A DNA stretch of 64,000 bases from Flavobacteriaceae bacterium (GTDB lineage Bacteria; Bacteroidota; Bacteroidia; Flavobacteriales; Flavobacteriaceae), in contig JAITMD010000005.1 of NCBI GenBank assembly GCA_031277535.1, positions 186,001 through 250,000 on the forward strand, written 5' to 3'. Under the pieces are notes generated by a model. It did not search any database. It saw only the letters and a program-made list of their open reading frames with translations, and was not told the origin of the DNA. Shown here piece after piece: positions 26,618 through 36,300 of this stretch (its first letter is position 1; each line of letters begins with the position of its first letter). The translations under genes and the position numbers were made by a program.

Positions 26618-27802
26618 TTATTCACTTGCTTTTGCTGTTTGAGGTTCTACATTACCACCTTTTGTTTTGGCAGGTGCAGCTAAAACCGTAACTATCATAC
26701 CATCTTGCAACTGATTAACTCCAGTTGTAACCAAAGTTTCTCCTGGCTTAACTCCAGACTCTACAAAGTAGGTATGAAGATTTTTACCAATAATTTTTAA
26801 TTGTCTTTGATCAACTGTATTATCTTTATTAACTACATAAGCAAATATCTTATCTTGTAAATCTGCTGTTGCAGCGATAGGCACTTGTATTGCATTTCTA
26901 TGTGTAGCAACTAAATTAACGATTCCTGTACCTCCATTTCTCAGCAATCGATCTGGATTATCAAATACAGCACGAACGCTAATTGAGTTAGTACCTGCAT
27001 CAAACTCCCCATTGATAACATCTACTTTACCAGAAATTGGATACTTATCTCCGTTACTTAATTCTAACTCAATAGGCATTTTTAAAACATTCTCTGAACT
27101 ACCATTTTCTTTAATTAAATTAAAATAATCAGCCTCTGTTAATGAGAAATAAGCATATACTTGAGAGATATCAGACATTGTAGTTAACTCTTCTTCTTCT
27201 CCAGCTGTCACAAGGTTTCCAACACGTTTATTGATACGTCCAAGATACCCATCGACAGGAGCTTTAATTGTACAATAACTCAAATTAAGCTTTGCCTCTG
27301 CAACAGCTGCTTCTGCTTGCGCTACATTTGCCTTCGCATTATCTAAAACTGCTTCAGCTGATTTTAATTGAATAGGAGAAACAAAATTATTCTTTAATAA
27401 TTCTGCTACTTTATCTCTTTCTAAACGAGCATTTACCAAAGCTGCTTTTGTAGCTTTCAAAGTTGCAGATGCATTATTTAATTGAATTTGGTAAGGCTGA
27501 GCATCAATAAGAATTAAAGCTTGTCCTTTTTTTACATAGCTCCCTTCTTCCACCAATATTTTTGTTATATATCCAGAAGACTGTGCACGAACTTCAACAT
27601 TTACTTTGCCTTCTAATGAGGCAGTATATTTTTTAAGTAATTGAGCATCACCTTGAATGATAGCAGCTGCTCTAACTTCGGGTGCCATATTCACAGCTTC
27701 TTGTTCACTTGAACCTTTTTTACAACTTGTTGCAAAAATCAATGCACTAAAAGTTACTCCACAAAAAAATAAGAATCTTGTTGTTCTACTAATTTTCTTC
27801 AT
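26618..27802 (-). CDS. RND efflux periplasmic adaptor lipoprotein (AcrA/MexA type)
   Basis: The first gene of the pump operon encodes a 394-residue adaptor with lipobox ATSC (Cys 27). Barrel-sandwich halves lie near 68-105 (VNVEVRAQSSGYITKILVEEGSYVKKGQALILID) and 180-210 (YCTIKAPVDGYLGRINKRVGNLV), separated by an alpha-hairpin rich in Ala. Beta-barrel and membrane-proximal domains follow (FAYVVNKDNTVDQRQL, GVNQLQDGMIV). It links permease and outer-membrane channel. Upstream are a possible -7 box (AATATTTG on the minus strand at 27846-27853) and a pair of 21-bp-spaced direct repeats that look like LytTR sites. Confidence 0.95.
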   Translation of the reverse strand: MKKISRTTRFLFFCGVTFSALIFATSCKKGSSEQEAVNMAPEVRAAAIIQGDAQLLKKYTASLEGKVNVEVRAQSSGYITKILVEEGSYVKKGQALILIDAQPYQIQLNNASATLKATKAALVNARLERDKVAELLKNNFVSPIQLKSAEAVLDNAKANVAQAEAAVAEAKLNLSYCTIKAPVDGYLGRINKRVGNLVTAGEEEELTTMSDISQVYAYFSLTEADYFNLIKENGSSENVLKMPIELELSNGDKYPISGKVDVINGEFDAGTNSISVRAVFDNPDRLLRNGGTGIVNLVATHRNAIQVPIAATADLQDKIFAYVVNKDNTVDQRQLKIIGKNLHTYFVESGVKPGETLVTTGVNQLQDGMIVTVLAAPAKTKGGNVEPQTAKASE

Positions 27803-27845
27803 TATTATTCTATTTATACGAGGCCAAAATTCAACAAAAACTATG

Positions 27846-27853
27846 CAAATATT
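27846..27853 (-). promoter_or_regulatory. Possible -7 box of the RND efflux operon
   Basis: The minus strand reads AATATTTG, one base off TAnnTTTG. It lies 13 bp downstream of the proximal direct repeat, so the repeats occupy the -30 to -60 region, a usual activator position. Confidence 0.4.
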
Positions 27854-27866
27854 TTTTATTTGTTTT

Positions 27867-27897
27867 TGAAACGTATAAAATAGCCACTGAAACGTAT
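27867..27897 (-). promoter_or_regulatory. Candidate LytTR response-regulator binding site, efflux operon
   Basis: TGAAACGTAT occurs at 27867-27876 and again, perfectly, at 27888-27897, a spacing of exactly 21 bp (two helical turns). In the gene-sense direction each copy reads ATACGTTTCA; TACGTTT fits the first seven positions of the published LytTR pattern [TA][AC][CA]GTTN[AG][TG]. LytTR proteins typically bind two such direct repeats separated by about 12 bp. The site lies between the LytTR regulator gene and the pump operon. Confidence 0.6.
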
Positions 27898-28114
27898 GAA
27901 TAGTAAACTAATTTGATTAGATATACTTCTATCTTGAATAATTACAAACAATATCACACTGTATCACAGAGTCTAAGCAAATGAGTTTCACAAATTATCG
28001 GAGACATACATTTTCTTCAATCTTTGAAGTAATGTCCAAAAGGATATAATATTTTTAACATCATTATTGAGCGTTTATACTTATCAAAATTTATGTCATC
28101 TATTTTATATAAAA

Positions 28115-28145
28115 AAAGTTGACTTAGGAATTAAGCCAACTTTTA
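28115..28145 (-). terminator. Terminator of the two-component operon
   Basis: An interrupted stem (AAAGTTG..CTTA with TAAG..CAACTTT) lies at the stop codon, with a T-run on the minus strand. It separates the regulator operon from the pump operon, so the pump needs its own promoter. Confidence 0.7.
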
Positions 28146-28882
28146 AATAAAGGAGCCTTCTCACGGCTCACTATAACTTCTCTATTAGTATCTCTTTTTA
28201 AAACTACTTTTAGTTTTCCATTAAAGTAATTTTGAATACTGCTAATACTATCGATATGCAATATATGTTGTCTATTAGCTCTAAAAAAGAGCTTTGGATT
28301 AAGTTCTTCCTCTAATTCTTCCATAGTTTGCCCTACTATAATTGAACTCTTATCCTGTAAACCTACACGAGTAATTTTTTGCTCTGAAAAAATATAATCA
28401 ATTTCTTCTACTCTAATTGTTTTAAACCCATCGTTGAATGGTATTAAAAAACGAGAACGATACACTTTATCTTTTTGTTCTAATTGTTTCAAAATTGCTT
28501 TAATCGGATCATTTGTAATTGTATTTCCGCACAACATTTTGAACTTTTCTAAAGCATTAACTAATTCATCCTCATTAACCGGTTTCATTATATAATCAAT
28601 ACTATTAACTTTGAATGCCTTTAAAGCATACTCATCATAAGATGTTGTAAAAATAACAGGGGATTTAACATCTACCTGATCAAATATTTCAAAACATAAA
28701 CCATCTTCCAAACGTATGTCCATAAAAATTAAATCAGGTGCTGGATGCTCTTGTAACCAAACTACACTATCACTCACACTCTCCAAAACTTGTAGAATAT
28801 CAATAGTAGTATCAACTTCTTGTAACAACCTACAAAGCTTATTTGCATTTCTAACTTCATCTTCTATAATTAATACTTTCAT
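28124..28882 (-). CDS. LytTR-family response regulator
   Basis: The 252-residue protein has an N-terminal receiver domain (MKVLIIEDE acidic pair at 7-9, phospho-acceptor Asp55 in LIFMDIRLEDG, KPV near 104) and a C-terminal LytTR DNA-binding domain (about 150-250: FLIPFNDGFKTIRVEEIDYIFSE, FFRANRQHILHIDSISSI, ending VSREKAPLFKSWLNS). It is the partner of the kinase whose gene ends 10 bp upstream. Direct repeats of the LytTR type stand before the kinase gene and before the RND pump operon, so I infer autoregulation and control of the pump. Confidence 0.93.
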   Translation of the reverse strand: MKVLIIEDEVRNANKLCRLLQEVDTTIDILQVLESVSDSVVWLQEHPAPDLIFMDIRLEDGLCFEIFDQVDVKSPVIFTTSYDEYALKAFKVNSIDYIMKPVNEDELVNALEKFKMLCGNTITNDPIKAILKQLEQKDKVYRSRFLIPFNDGFKTIRVEEIDYIFSEQKITRVGLQDKSSIIVGQTMEELEEELNPKLFFRANRQHILHIDSISSIQNYFNGKLKVVLKRDTNREVIVSREKAPLFKSWLNS

Positions 28883-28892
28883 ACACTATAAA

Positions 28893-30029
28893 TTATTTTT
28901 CTACTTGATTCTCTAACAAAGGTAATTTTACAATAAATTCAGTACCTGTTTTTATAATATCAACCCTCTCATGACTCAATAATCGATAACGTTCCACTAT
29001 GTTACTCAACCCAACTCTTGACGAAGGTAATGCAACAACCAATTCTTGAATATTATTGCTAACCACTACATACTTATCTTGTATTGAAATACGAATAATT
29101 AATGGGTTTTCTTTTGAAACTCTATTATGTTTAACGGCATTTTCTACCAATAACTGTAAACTTATAGGGGCTACATAATAATGTTGTTCTATTTCCAAAG
29201 CAACATCAACTTCCAGCTTTACTTTATTTCCCATTCTCTCTTGAATCAAATAAAAGTAGGAGTCTACAAATTTTAGTTCATCTTTTAAACTAACTACATT
29301 TTTTCGAATATTTGAAAGCATATAACGATATACTAAAGAAAGATGCTCTATAAACTTCACTGCAATCTTTTGATCTTCAACAACAAGCTCTGATAAGGTA
29401 CTAAAATTATTGAATAAAAAATGTGGATCCAGCTGCATTTTTAGTGATTCTAATTCTGCTTGGCTGGCAATTCGTTCAAACTTTTCTGCTTTAACTCTAA
29501 GTTCTGCAGCATCTAACATTGACTTTCTCCAATTTGTAAGTAGAAAGTAACCTGTATGTATAGCACTAATAAATATCCCTGTATTAATACTTATAATTAA
29601 AGATTGCCATAAGTCTATTTTTGCTTCAAGATCAATAACATCCTGAGGTCCACTTGGTAAAATGAGTAAATACCCAATATTAATAACAAAATAAACTACA
29701 AATATTAGAAAAATAAGCAAAAACACTTGAACAATTGCTCTTTTCCCTGCTGATTTATCCCATGGAATCCACTTGTTTAACACCCTACTTAACCATAGAC
29801 TAATCTCAGTGATAATAGTACAATATAGAAGCAGCAAAATTATAGATTCATATAAATCCTGATCATCCATACGATACCAGTCTGTATCATACGGATTTAG
29901 AAGATAATGTGAAAACATATAAAGTACAAATACTAATGGTATTACCGTTATACGATAATTTTTAGTAAAAAGGGAGGTTTCTTTTTCTGTTCTTCTCCAC
30001 ATATATTTGAACCATTTTGTTGTTCGCAT
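28893..30029 (-). CDS. LytS/YehU-type sensor histidine kinase
   Basis: I start at ATG 30029 (MRTTKWFKYMW); a TTG one codon before is unlikely. The 378-residue protein has about four hydrophobic segments between residues 28 and 150, a linker helix, then a His_kinase (PF06580-type) domain with phospho-acceptor His in LDPHFLFNNFSTL near residue 202. A C-terminal ATPase domain has the N-box LVENAVKHNRV near 285-295 and a short GLSNIVERYRLL. There is no large extracytoplasmic sensor domain, so the signal is probably sensed within the membrane (lipid or drug stress). It is cotranscribed with the LytTR regulator. Confidence 0.92.
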   Translation of the reverse strand: MRTTKWFKYMWRRTEKETSLFTKNYRITVIPLVFVLYMFSHYLLNPYDTDWYRMDDQDLYESIILLLLYCTIITEISLWLSRVLNKWIPWDKSAGKRAIVQVFLLIFLIFVVYFVINIGYLLILPSGPQDVIDLEAKIDLWQSLIISINTGIFISAIHTGYFLLTNWRKSMLDAAELRVKAEKFERIASQAELESLKMQLDPHFLFNNFSTLSELVVEDQKIAVKFIEHLSLVYRYMLSNIRKNVVSLKDELKFVDSYFYLIQERMGNKVKLEVDVALEIEQHYYVAPISLQLLVENAVKHNRVSKENPLIIRISIQDKYVVVSNNIQELVVALPSSRVGLSNIVERYRLLSHERVDIIKTGTEFIVKLPLLENQVEK

Positions 30030-30072
30030 CAAAAATAGTTTTAAAATAATCTATTAATCATAATTTTCTGAC

Positions 30073-30103
30073 TCAATCGTAAAAATAAGTATTTGAAACG
30101 TCA
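30073..30103 (-). promoter_or_regulatory. Candidate LytTR binding site before the kinase operon
   Basis: TGAAACGTCA (30094-30103) and TCAATCGTAA (30073-30082) are spaced by exactly 21 bp, the same spacing as the repeats before the efflux operon. The first shares the eight-base core TGAAACGT with those repeats; the second matches their TGAAACGTAT unit at 7 of 10 positions. It lies about 44-74 bp before the kinase ATG. Confidence 0.5.
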
Positions 30104-30290
30104 AATTTACAGACTACATCTATAAGACAAACATCGACTTATATAAGGATAATTCAAAATACTTTTCTATTTATTAACTTTTGAACGATTAACAAGAGAG
30201 ATTTATCAATCTCTACTTCTTTTAAAAAAAGTATAAATATCTCATTTATAAAACATAAAAGAACAAAACTAAGGAATTATCACAAAAAAA

Positions 30291-30318
30291 AGAGGAAAGA
30301 TATTACTATCTCTCCTCT
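30291..30318 (-). terminator. Terminator of the giant T9SS gene
   Basis: A 12-bp stem with one mismatch (AGAGGAAAGATA against TATCTCTCCTCT), loop TTAC, is followed on the minus strand by a T-run, about 20 bp after the stop. Confidence 0.8.
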
Positions 30319-30338
30319 TCTCTATTAAACTATACAAA

Positions 30339-33300
30339 TTATCTATTCAATTCTACCCAACCTGTTTTTGTTTTGGTAAATGTCTGGATTACATAGTAAT
30401 ATGTCCCACTTGGAAGCTCTTTCCCATTTGTTCCTTTTCCATCCCACTGATTTGTATAAATACCAGCAAACGAATATACTTCAGAACCATTTCTATTGAA
30501 GATTTTAATACTTGTAGCTCCATGTTGACTTAAATCAAATCTATCATTTACACCATCGCTATTTGGTGAGAAACCTTTTGGTATAGGGCAATCTTCATAA
30601 TGAATAGTAAATTTACTTTCATCATAACATAACCCATCTTCTGATTTAGTTACAACAAATATAGTTGTATTATCTTCTGTAATCACTGTACCTAAAGGCA
30701 ATTCTACACGTATTCCATTTACTTCTTTATAGTATTTAGAATTATTTGGCAGTGCCATAGTTAAAACAAACATTTCACACATCATTGTTCTATTCTCAAA
30801 AACTAAAGAATATTCTTTTTTCGTTACTTTAACTTCAAAAGACACCTCTTCGTAGCATCCCTTGCCATTTTCTTGTAACAAGTAAATAGTATATTCTCCT
30901 GCATTTAATATATGCCCTCCTTTGTACTCTTGCCCTTTACCACCAGCTTCCGAGAAATACTTTTGATTTTCTTTAATCATTGGTAAAGCATACGTATCAC
31001 AAACTGCAACATCAGCAGGCTTAGTAGGTTTGTCACCATCAGTTGGCACTAACTTCATTGCAAACGTATAAGTACACTTAGAACGAATATCTTTTACCAA
31101 CACATAAACTATTTGCTCAGTTCCAAATTCCTTAAACGAATACGCAGCTGGTGTTACAATTTTCGTTTTAAGTTCTTTATCTAAATAGAACGTAGTTTCG
31201 TACTTATCTCTACTTGTTTTTACAAACATATCATTTGTGTGAGACACTAAATCAATGTTTTGATCATTTAAACTATGTTTACAAATGTTCAAATCTTTTG
31301 GTGCATTAACAATCGATGTAATAGGAGGGAATATTTCCACTTTTACAGAACCTTCTACAGGACATACCGGATTTTTATACTGTCCTCTTACAGTGTAAGT
31401 ACCAGTTTCAGTGACTTCGTAATCTGGCTTTGTAGCACCAGGTATCACTTTACCATCTTTTTCCCACTGTATTGCTACAATCTTTTCATCTGAACTTAAA
31501 CCTGATTTAATTGTTTTAGAGCTTGCATCGCAAAGCGCATTACCTGTATCAACTAATAAATCGGCACCTAAATCTAAATTACCTAAATCGAAACTTCCTG
31601 CTTTAAAAAATACAGCTGATGTATGAGAGGATGTACCACAGAAATCAGCTATCGCTAACTTAATTCGATACTTTATACCTGGTTTTACATGTACTATTTC
31701 GGAACTCATAGGTACAGTTTGTCCTGTATAATTAATTGATGACTCTAAAGGATTTCGTTCAGTTTCATAATAATTCTTATCGAAATATTGTGGATTAATA
31801 CTTTCACAAGAAGAATTTACCTTTTCTTTATCCCTAATAGTTGACAACGCGATTGGCATATCTGTCCCAGGCACAAGTGCCAAATTCTGACCCTCTCCTG
31901 AATTAATTTCAGTCAACCATGCCGCAAATAGTGCTCCACCACCCTTACATTGATAAGAACACCAGCTTACATAACTTTCAGAAGCAAATAAATATTCAAA
32001 CTTAATGGAGTCTTTTACTGGTGTAAAATCAAATTCCAAAATAGATACATACTTATTATCACCAAAACCTGCTCCTCCAATGCTTTTAATTACATCATTC
32101 AAATCTGGATCCCCTACCCAACTTGGCACTTTCTGCTTAGAAACGTCTGGATCATATGGTCCTGCCGTTTTAGTAATAGCTTGAGTAGTTAATACAATTC
32201 CATCTTGGAAAGGGAAGTTCGATTTTCCTCTGTTAAAATAACCTAATGTATTAATTGAACTTTTATTACCTGCTTGATATTTTATATTCTCGACTAACTC
32301 ACAATTAGAGTTTATCAATACTTTTTTCACCAAATGATCTACAGTATAATCAACATTATTGTACTTATCTCCACTTGGAACAACAATTAATTTACCATCT
32401 GGATTACTATTAAGACATAAATTATAATAATATTCTCCAATAGGAAACGATATTCTTAGGAAATATTTTTTACCTACCACTAAATCTGAGAACAAAGTCT
32501 CATACTTACCATTTTTATTATAAACATAATTACATTTAATCGCTGTACTTGTGGTTGGTGCTGTAGCAGTTGTACAATCTGCATCAAATAATGACATATA
32601 AATAGTTGGTGACTTTGCTCCTGTATTGGCTACAAAATCATTCAATGTAACTGTCATATATGAATCAATAGCAGTAAACTCATACCATACATCTGTAACA
32701 ATTGTACTTCCAACACACGAAGGTGCTTTACCTGGAGATACTGTAGTTCCAATAGTTGATCCTGGTATTGGTGTGGCACATTCCAAACCTTTAGTAACGG
32801 TTACTTTTTTCGCTTGACTACAATCATCATTATCAGTTTTTGGACCAGCAAGTAACTTAGTTGACCATTCACTATGATCTCCTGCTACATTACATTTTGC
32901 ACGCACATAAACATTATACAATTTACCAGCTACTAAGCTTGATATTGTTGCTTTTGCCGTTCCACTAACTGTAATAACATTTGTTGGGGTTATTGGAATT
33001 GTTGCCCCATGTGGAATAGCAATCACCTCCCAATTTGTTATACCACCTGTTTGCTGCCACTCTACATCTATAGATGTTGTTGTGGTTGCAGTAACCTTAA
33101 CATTTGTTGGCTCTGGACATGTTTTAACTTCTGTTAATGAGATATTATCAATATTCATTCTCAATCCCATATCAGAAAGAACATGCCATCCTATATTTAC
33201 ATCTGCTGCAATACCTTTAAAGAAAAGTACTTCTTCAACATAATTAGCGTTCTTATAAACCTTCTTACCAATTAAAGTTGTTTTAAAATCTACTGGTGTT

Positions 33301-36300
33301 AAACCAGTTGTTGATAACAACACCTCCATAGGCACACTTGTTGCAGGATTATTAGTTTGATATCTAAACTTCAACAAATAGTTTGCTGTAGTCATTTTTA
33401 CTGTTGGTGAAATCAACCAATCATCATTTCCATCACTATTCCCATATAATGATGCAGCCTTATCTCCTTCGTAAGGGTAAGATGTATTTATATCCCAACC
33501 ATACTCATCATCATTACTATCAATGATTGTCCAACACTTAGCTGTAAGAGAATTTTTGTCAAAAGACTCTATAAATGAAATAGGAAACACATCACAAATA
33601 GTCATAAATTCAACTGCATCTTGCCATATACTATATTCTCCATTAGTGCAAACAGTACGTACATATACATCATACTCTTGTCCAGGGACAAGTGTATTCC
33701 CTTTACTGTCTTTCGTAATTGTATTTTTCTTTGTAGTTGTTACTGTTCCGCTTGTAGTAGGTACTGGTAATCCAGCCTCTTGTACAAAATACTCCCATTT
33801 AGTAGCACCATAAGCATCAGTCCACTCTATTTCTGCTTGACTTTTAGTTATGTTGCTAATTTTTACATTCAACGGTTCTATACATCCTGTTACTTCTTCT
33901 ACGAAAAGATTATCAATATAGACTGAAGTACTTCCTTCTCCTGTCAAATGGAATCCAATATGGAATTTACCACTTACTCCTGTAAAGAAAATTGTTTCCT
34001 TTGTATAATTATAATCATTAAATACTTTTGAAGGAATTAAAGTCTTTGTAAAATCAGCAGGAGAAACACCTATAGTAGATAACTTAACTGCAACTTCTGC
34101 TGTATTACTGATTGAACCTCTATAATGATATTTTAAACGATAATATTTGTTTGGTAAAGCATTAAATTCAGGAGTAATTAGCCAATCATCATGTACATCA
34201 TCTTCATAATAAGAATTATAACGCATTGCCTGATCTCCTTCAAACATAGAATATTCATATAAGCTCCACTTATTAGAATACGAATCACCATCACCTGCAA
34301 TGTCAAGAATTGTCCAACATCTATTTGTTTTAGAAGTTGAATTAAACCCTTCCCAGAAAGGTAATTTTTGGACACCACATTCAGTATAAAACTCTATTGG
34401 ACCTACCCAATTTCCAAATACACCATCTTTACATTTTGCACGAACATAATATACATAACGTGAATTGGATTGAAGATTTAATCCATTAAAATCTTTCGTT
34501 ATTGTTACAGGAATTGATTTAGTATTTATACCACTTGTTTTTGGTGCTTTCGGCATAGTACTACTTACTGGTAATACAGCATATTCCCACTCTGCATTAA
34601 ATTTATCTGTCCAAGTAATTTTTGCTTCTGTGTCTTTTACATCCTTTACATCCAAATCTGTTGGTTCAGCACAAGCTACTTCTTCAAAAGTTACTAAGTC
34701 CAAATGTATTTCTACATTATTATCTGATTTAGCATGCCAAGCTATAGAGATATCTCCTGTTAACCCTGATACATAAGCGACTTTTTCTGTCCACGTAGAA
34801 GTTTGATAATTTTTTAAAGGTGTTAATACAGTTTTATAATCTGTTACTGTACGTCCACTTGAAGAAAGCAATAATTCGAATTCTCCTTTATAATAAGTAC
34901 TTGTCTTATAATAATAAGTTAACTTGTATATTTTATTAGCAACAACTCTAAAGTTAGGAGAAATTAAATAGTGATCCGTTTTAGTATCAGAATAATTACT
35001 CATATACATATGAGCATCACCTTCATAATTATTATATGTATATTTTCCAAAATTAGTTGTACTTCCTGAACCTATATTATTAATAACATTCCAACAACTT
35101 AACGTTGGAGAGTCACTATTAAATCCTTCTGTAAATGGTAACGTCATAACATCACAAGGCGTTTTAAACTTAATTGGTCCCACCCAAGAACTAAATTTAC
35201 CACCTCCACAATTAGCACGTACAAAGAATTCATACTCTGTGTTAGGTTGTAACAAACCTCCTGTAGCCCCAGTTGTACGAGTTATAGTTGTTGTTTTTGC
35301 ATTTACACCACTTCCTCCTCCTGTAGGTGTAGGTGCAGCTCCTAAATTCTGAACATAAATTTCCCAACTTGAATTAGAGTCATCAATCCAAGTCACGGTA
35401 ACTTTATCTTTTTCAAGATTACTAACAACTACATTTTGGTCTGGCCCTTTACAACCAACCTCTCTAATTGTTATTTTATCAAGATAGATTGTTGTTGAAC
35501 CACTTGAAGTAGCACGCCATGCCAAATTCACCTTACCTACTAATTTATCTACATAAACTATCCCTTTCGTATAATTTCCTGTCTTAATTTTAGTTTTAGG
35601 TAGAATAACGGAGAACTTATCAATGTCCGTTCCTTGTACAGAACCTAATATCTCTATTTCTGCTTCAGTAGAAGCTGTAGAACGATAAAAATATTCTATT
35701 TCATACAGTTTCCCAGTTGCAAATGTAAATGCAGGAGAAATTAACCAATCATTATGTGGTTTAGCACTACCTGTCAAGTACATAGCACCATCTCCCTCAT
35801 ACGTATTACTTGTAGTTTTTCTCCATACACGACTTAAGCCATCATTACTTTGATCATTATTTTGATCAACTATCTTCCAGCAATTTATAGTAGTACTACT
35901 TGTATTAAATGTTTCTGTAAAAGGTAATGTTATAATACTATCACATGCTGTTTTAAAAATAAATGGTCCTACGTATTCACCAAATGAATTATCACCACAT
36001 TTCACTCTTACATAAAACTCATAAAAAGTTCCAGATGCTAATGCTGTACCAATACTTGTCTGATTAACTACAACTGAAGTGCTATTAGTTGATATACCAG
36101 CATTAGTAGGAATACCTGAACCTAAATCTTGAACAAAATACTCATAATTAGTACCATTATCCCCTTTCCATGATAAATTAACACTATTACTTGTTTCATT
36201 ATTAACGGCTAAATCCGTAGCTTCTAAACAAGTAACTTCTTTTATAGATACATTATCTATCCAAAAATTAGATTCACCATTAGTTGTTAGGTGCCAAGCT

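Larger units (their letters stand above)
27803..28123. other. Regulatory gap between the response-regulator gene and the efflux operon
   Basis: About 320 bp hold, from right to left, the response-regulator terminator, a long AT-rich stretch without any feature I recognise, the two direct repeats at 27867-27897 and the efflux promoter. No gene is seen. Confidence 0.5.
30033..30338. other. Gap between the giant T9SS gene and the kinase gene
   Basis: About 300 bp hold the kinase promoter region with a LytTR-like repeat pair (30073-30103), a small hairpin (AGAGATT/AATCTCT near 30200-30217) of unknown role, and the terminator of the T9SS gene. No gene is seen. Confidence 0.5.
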
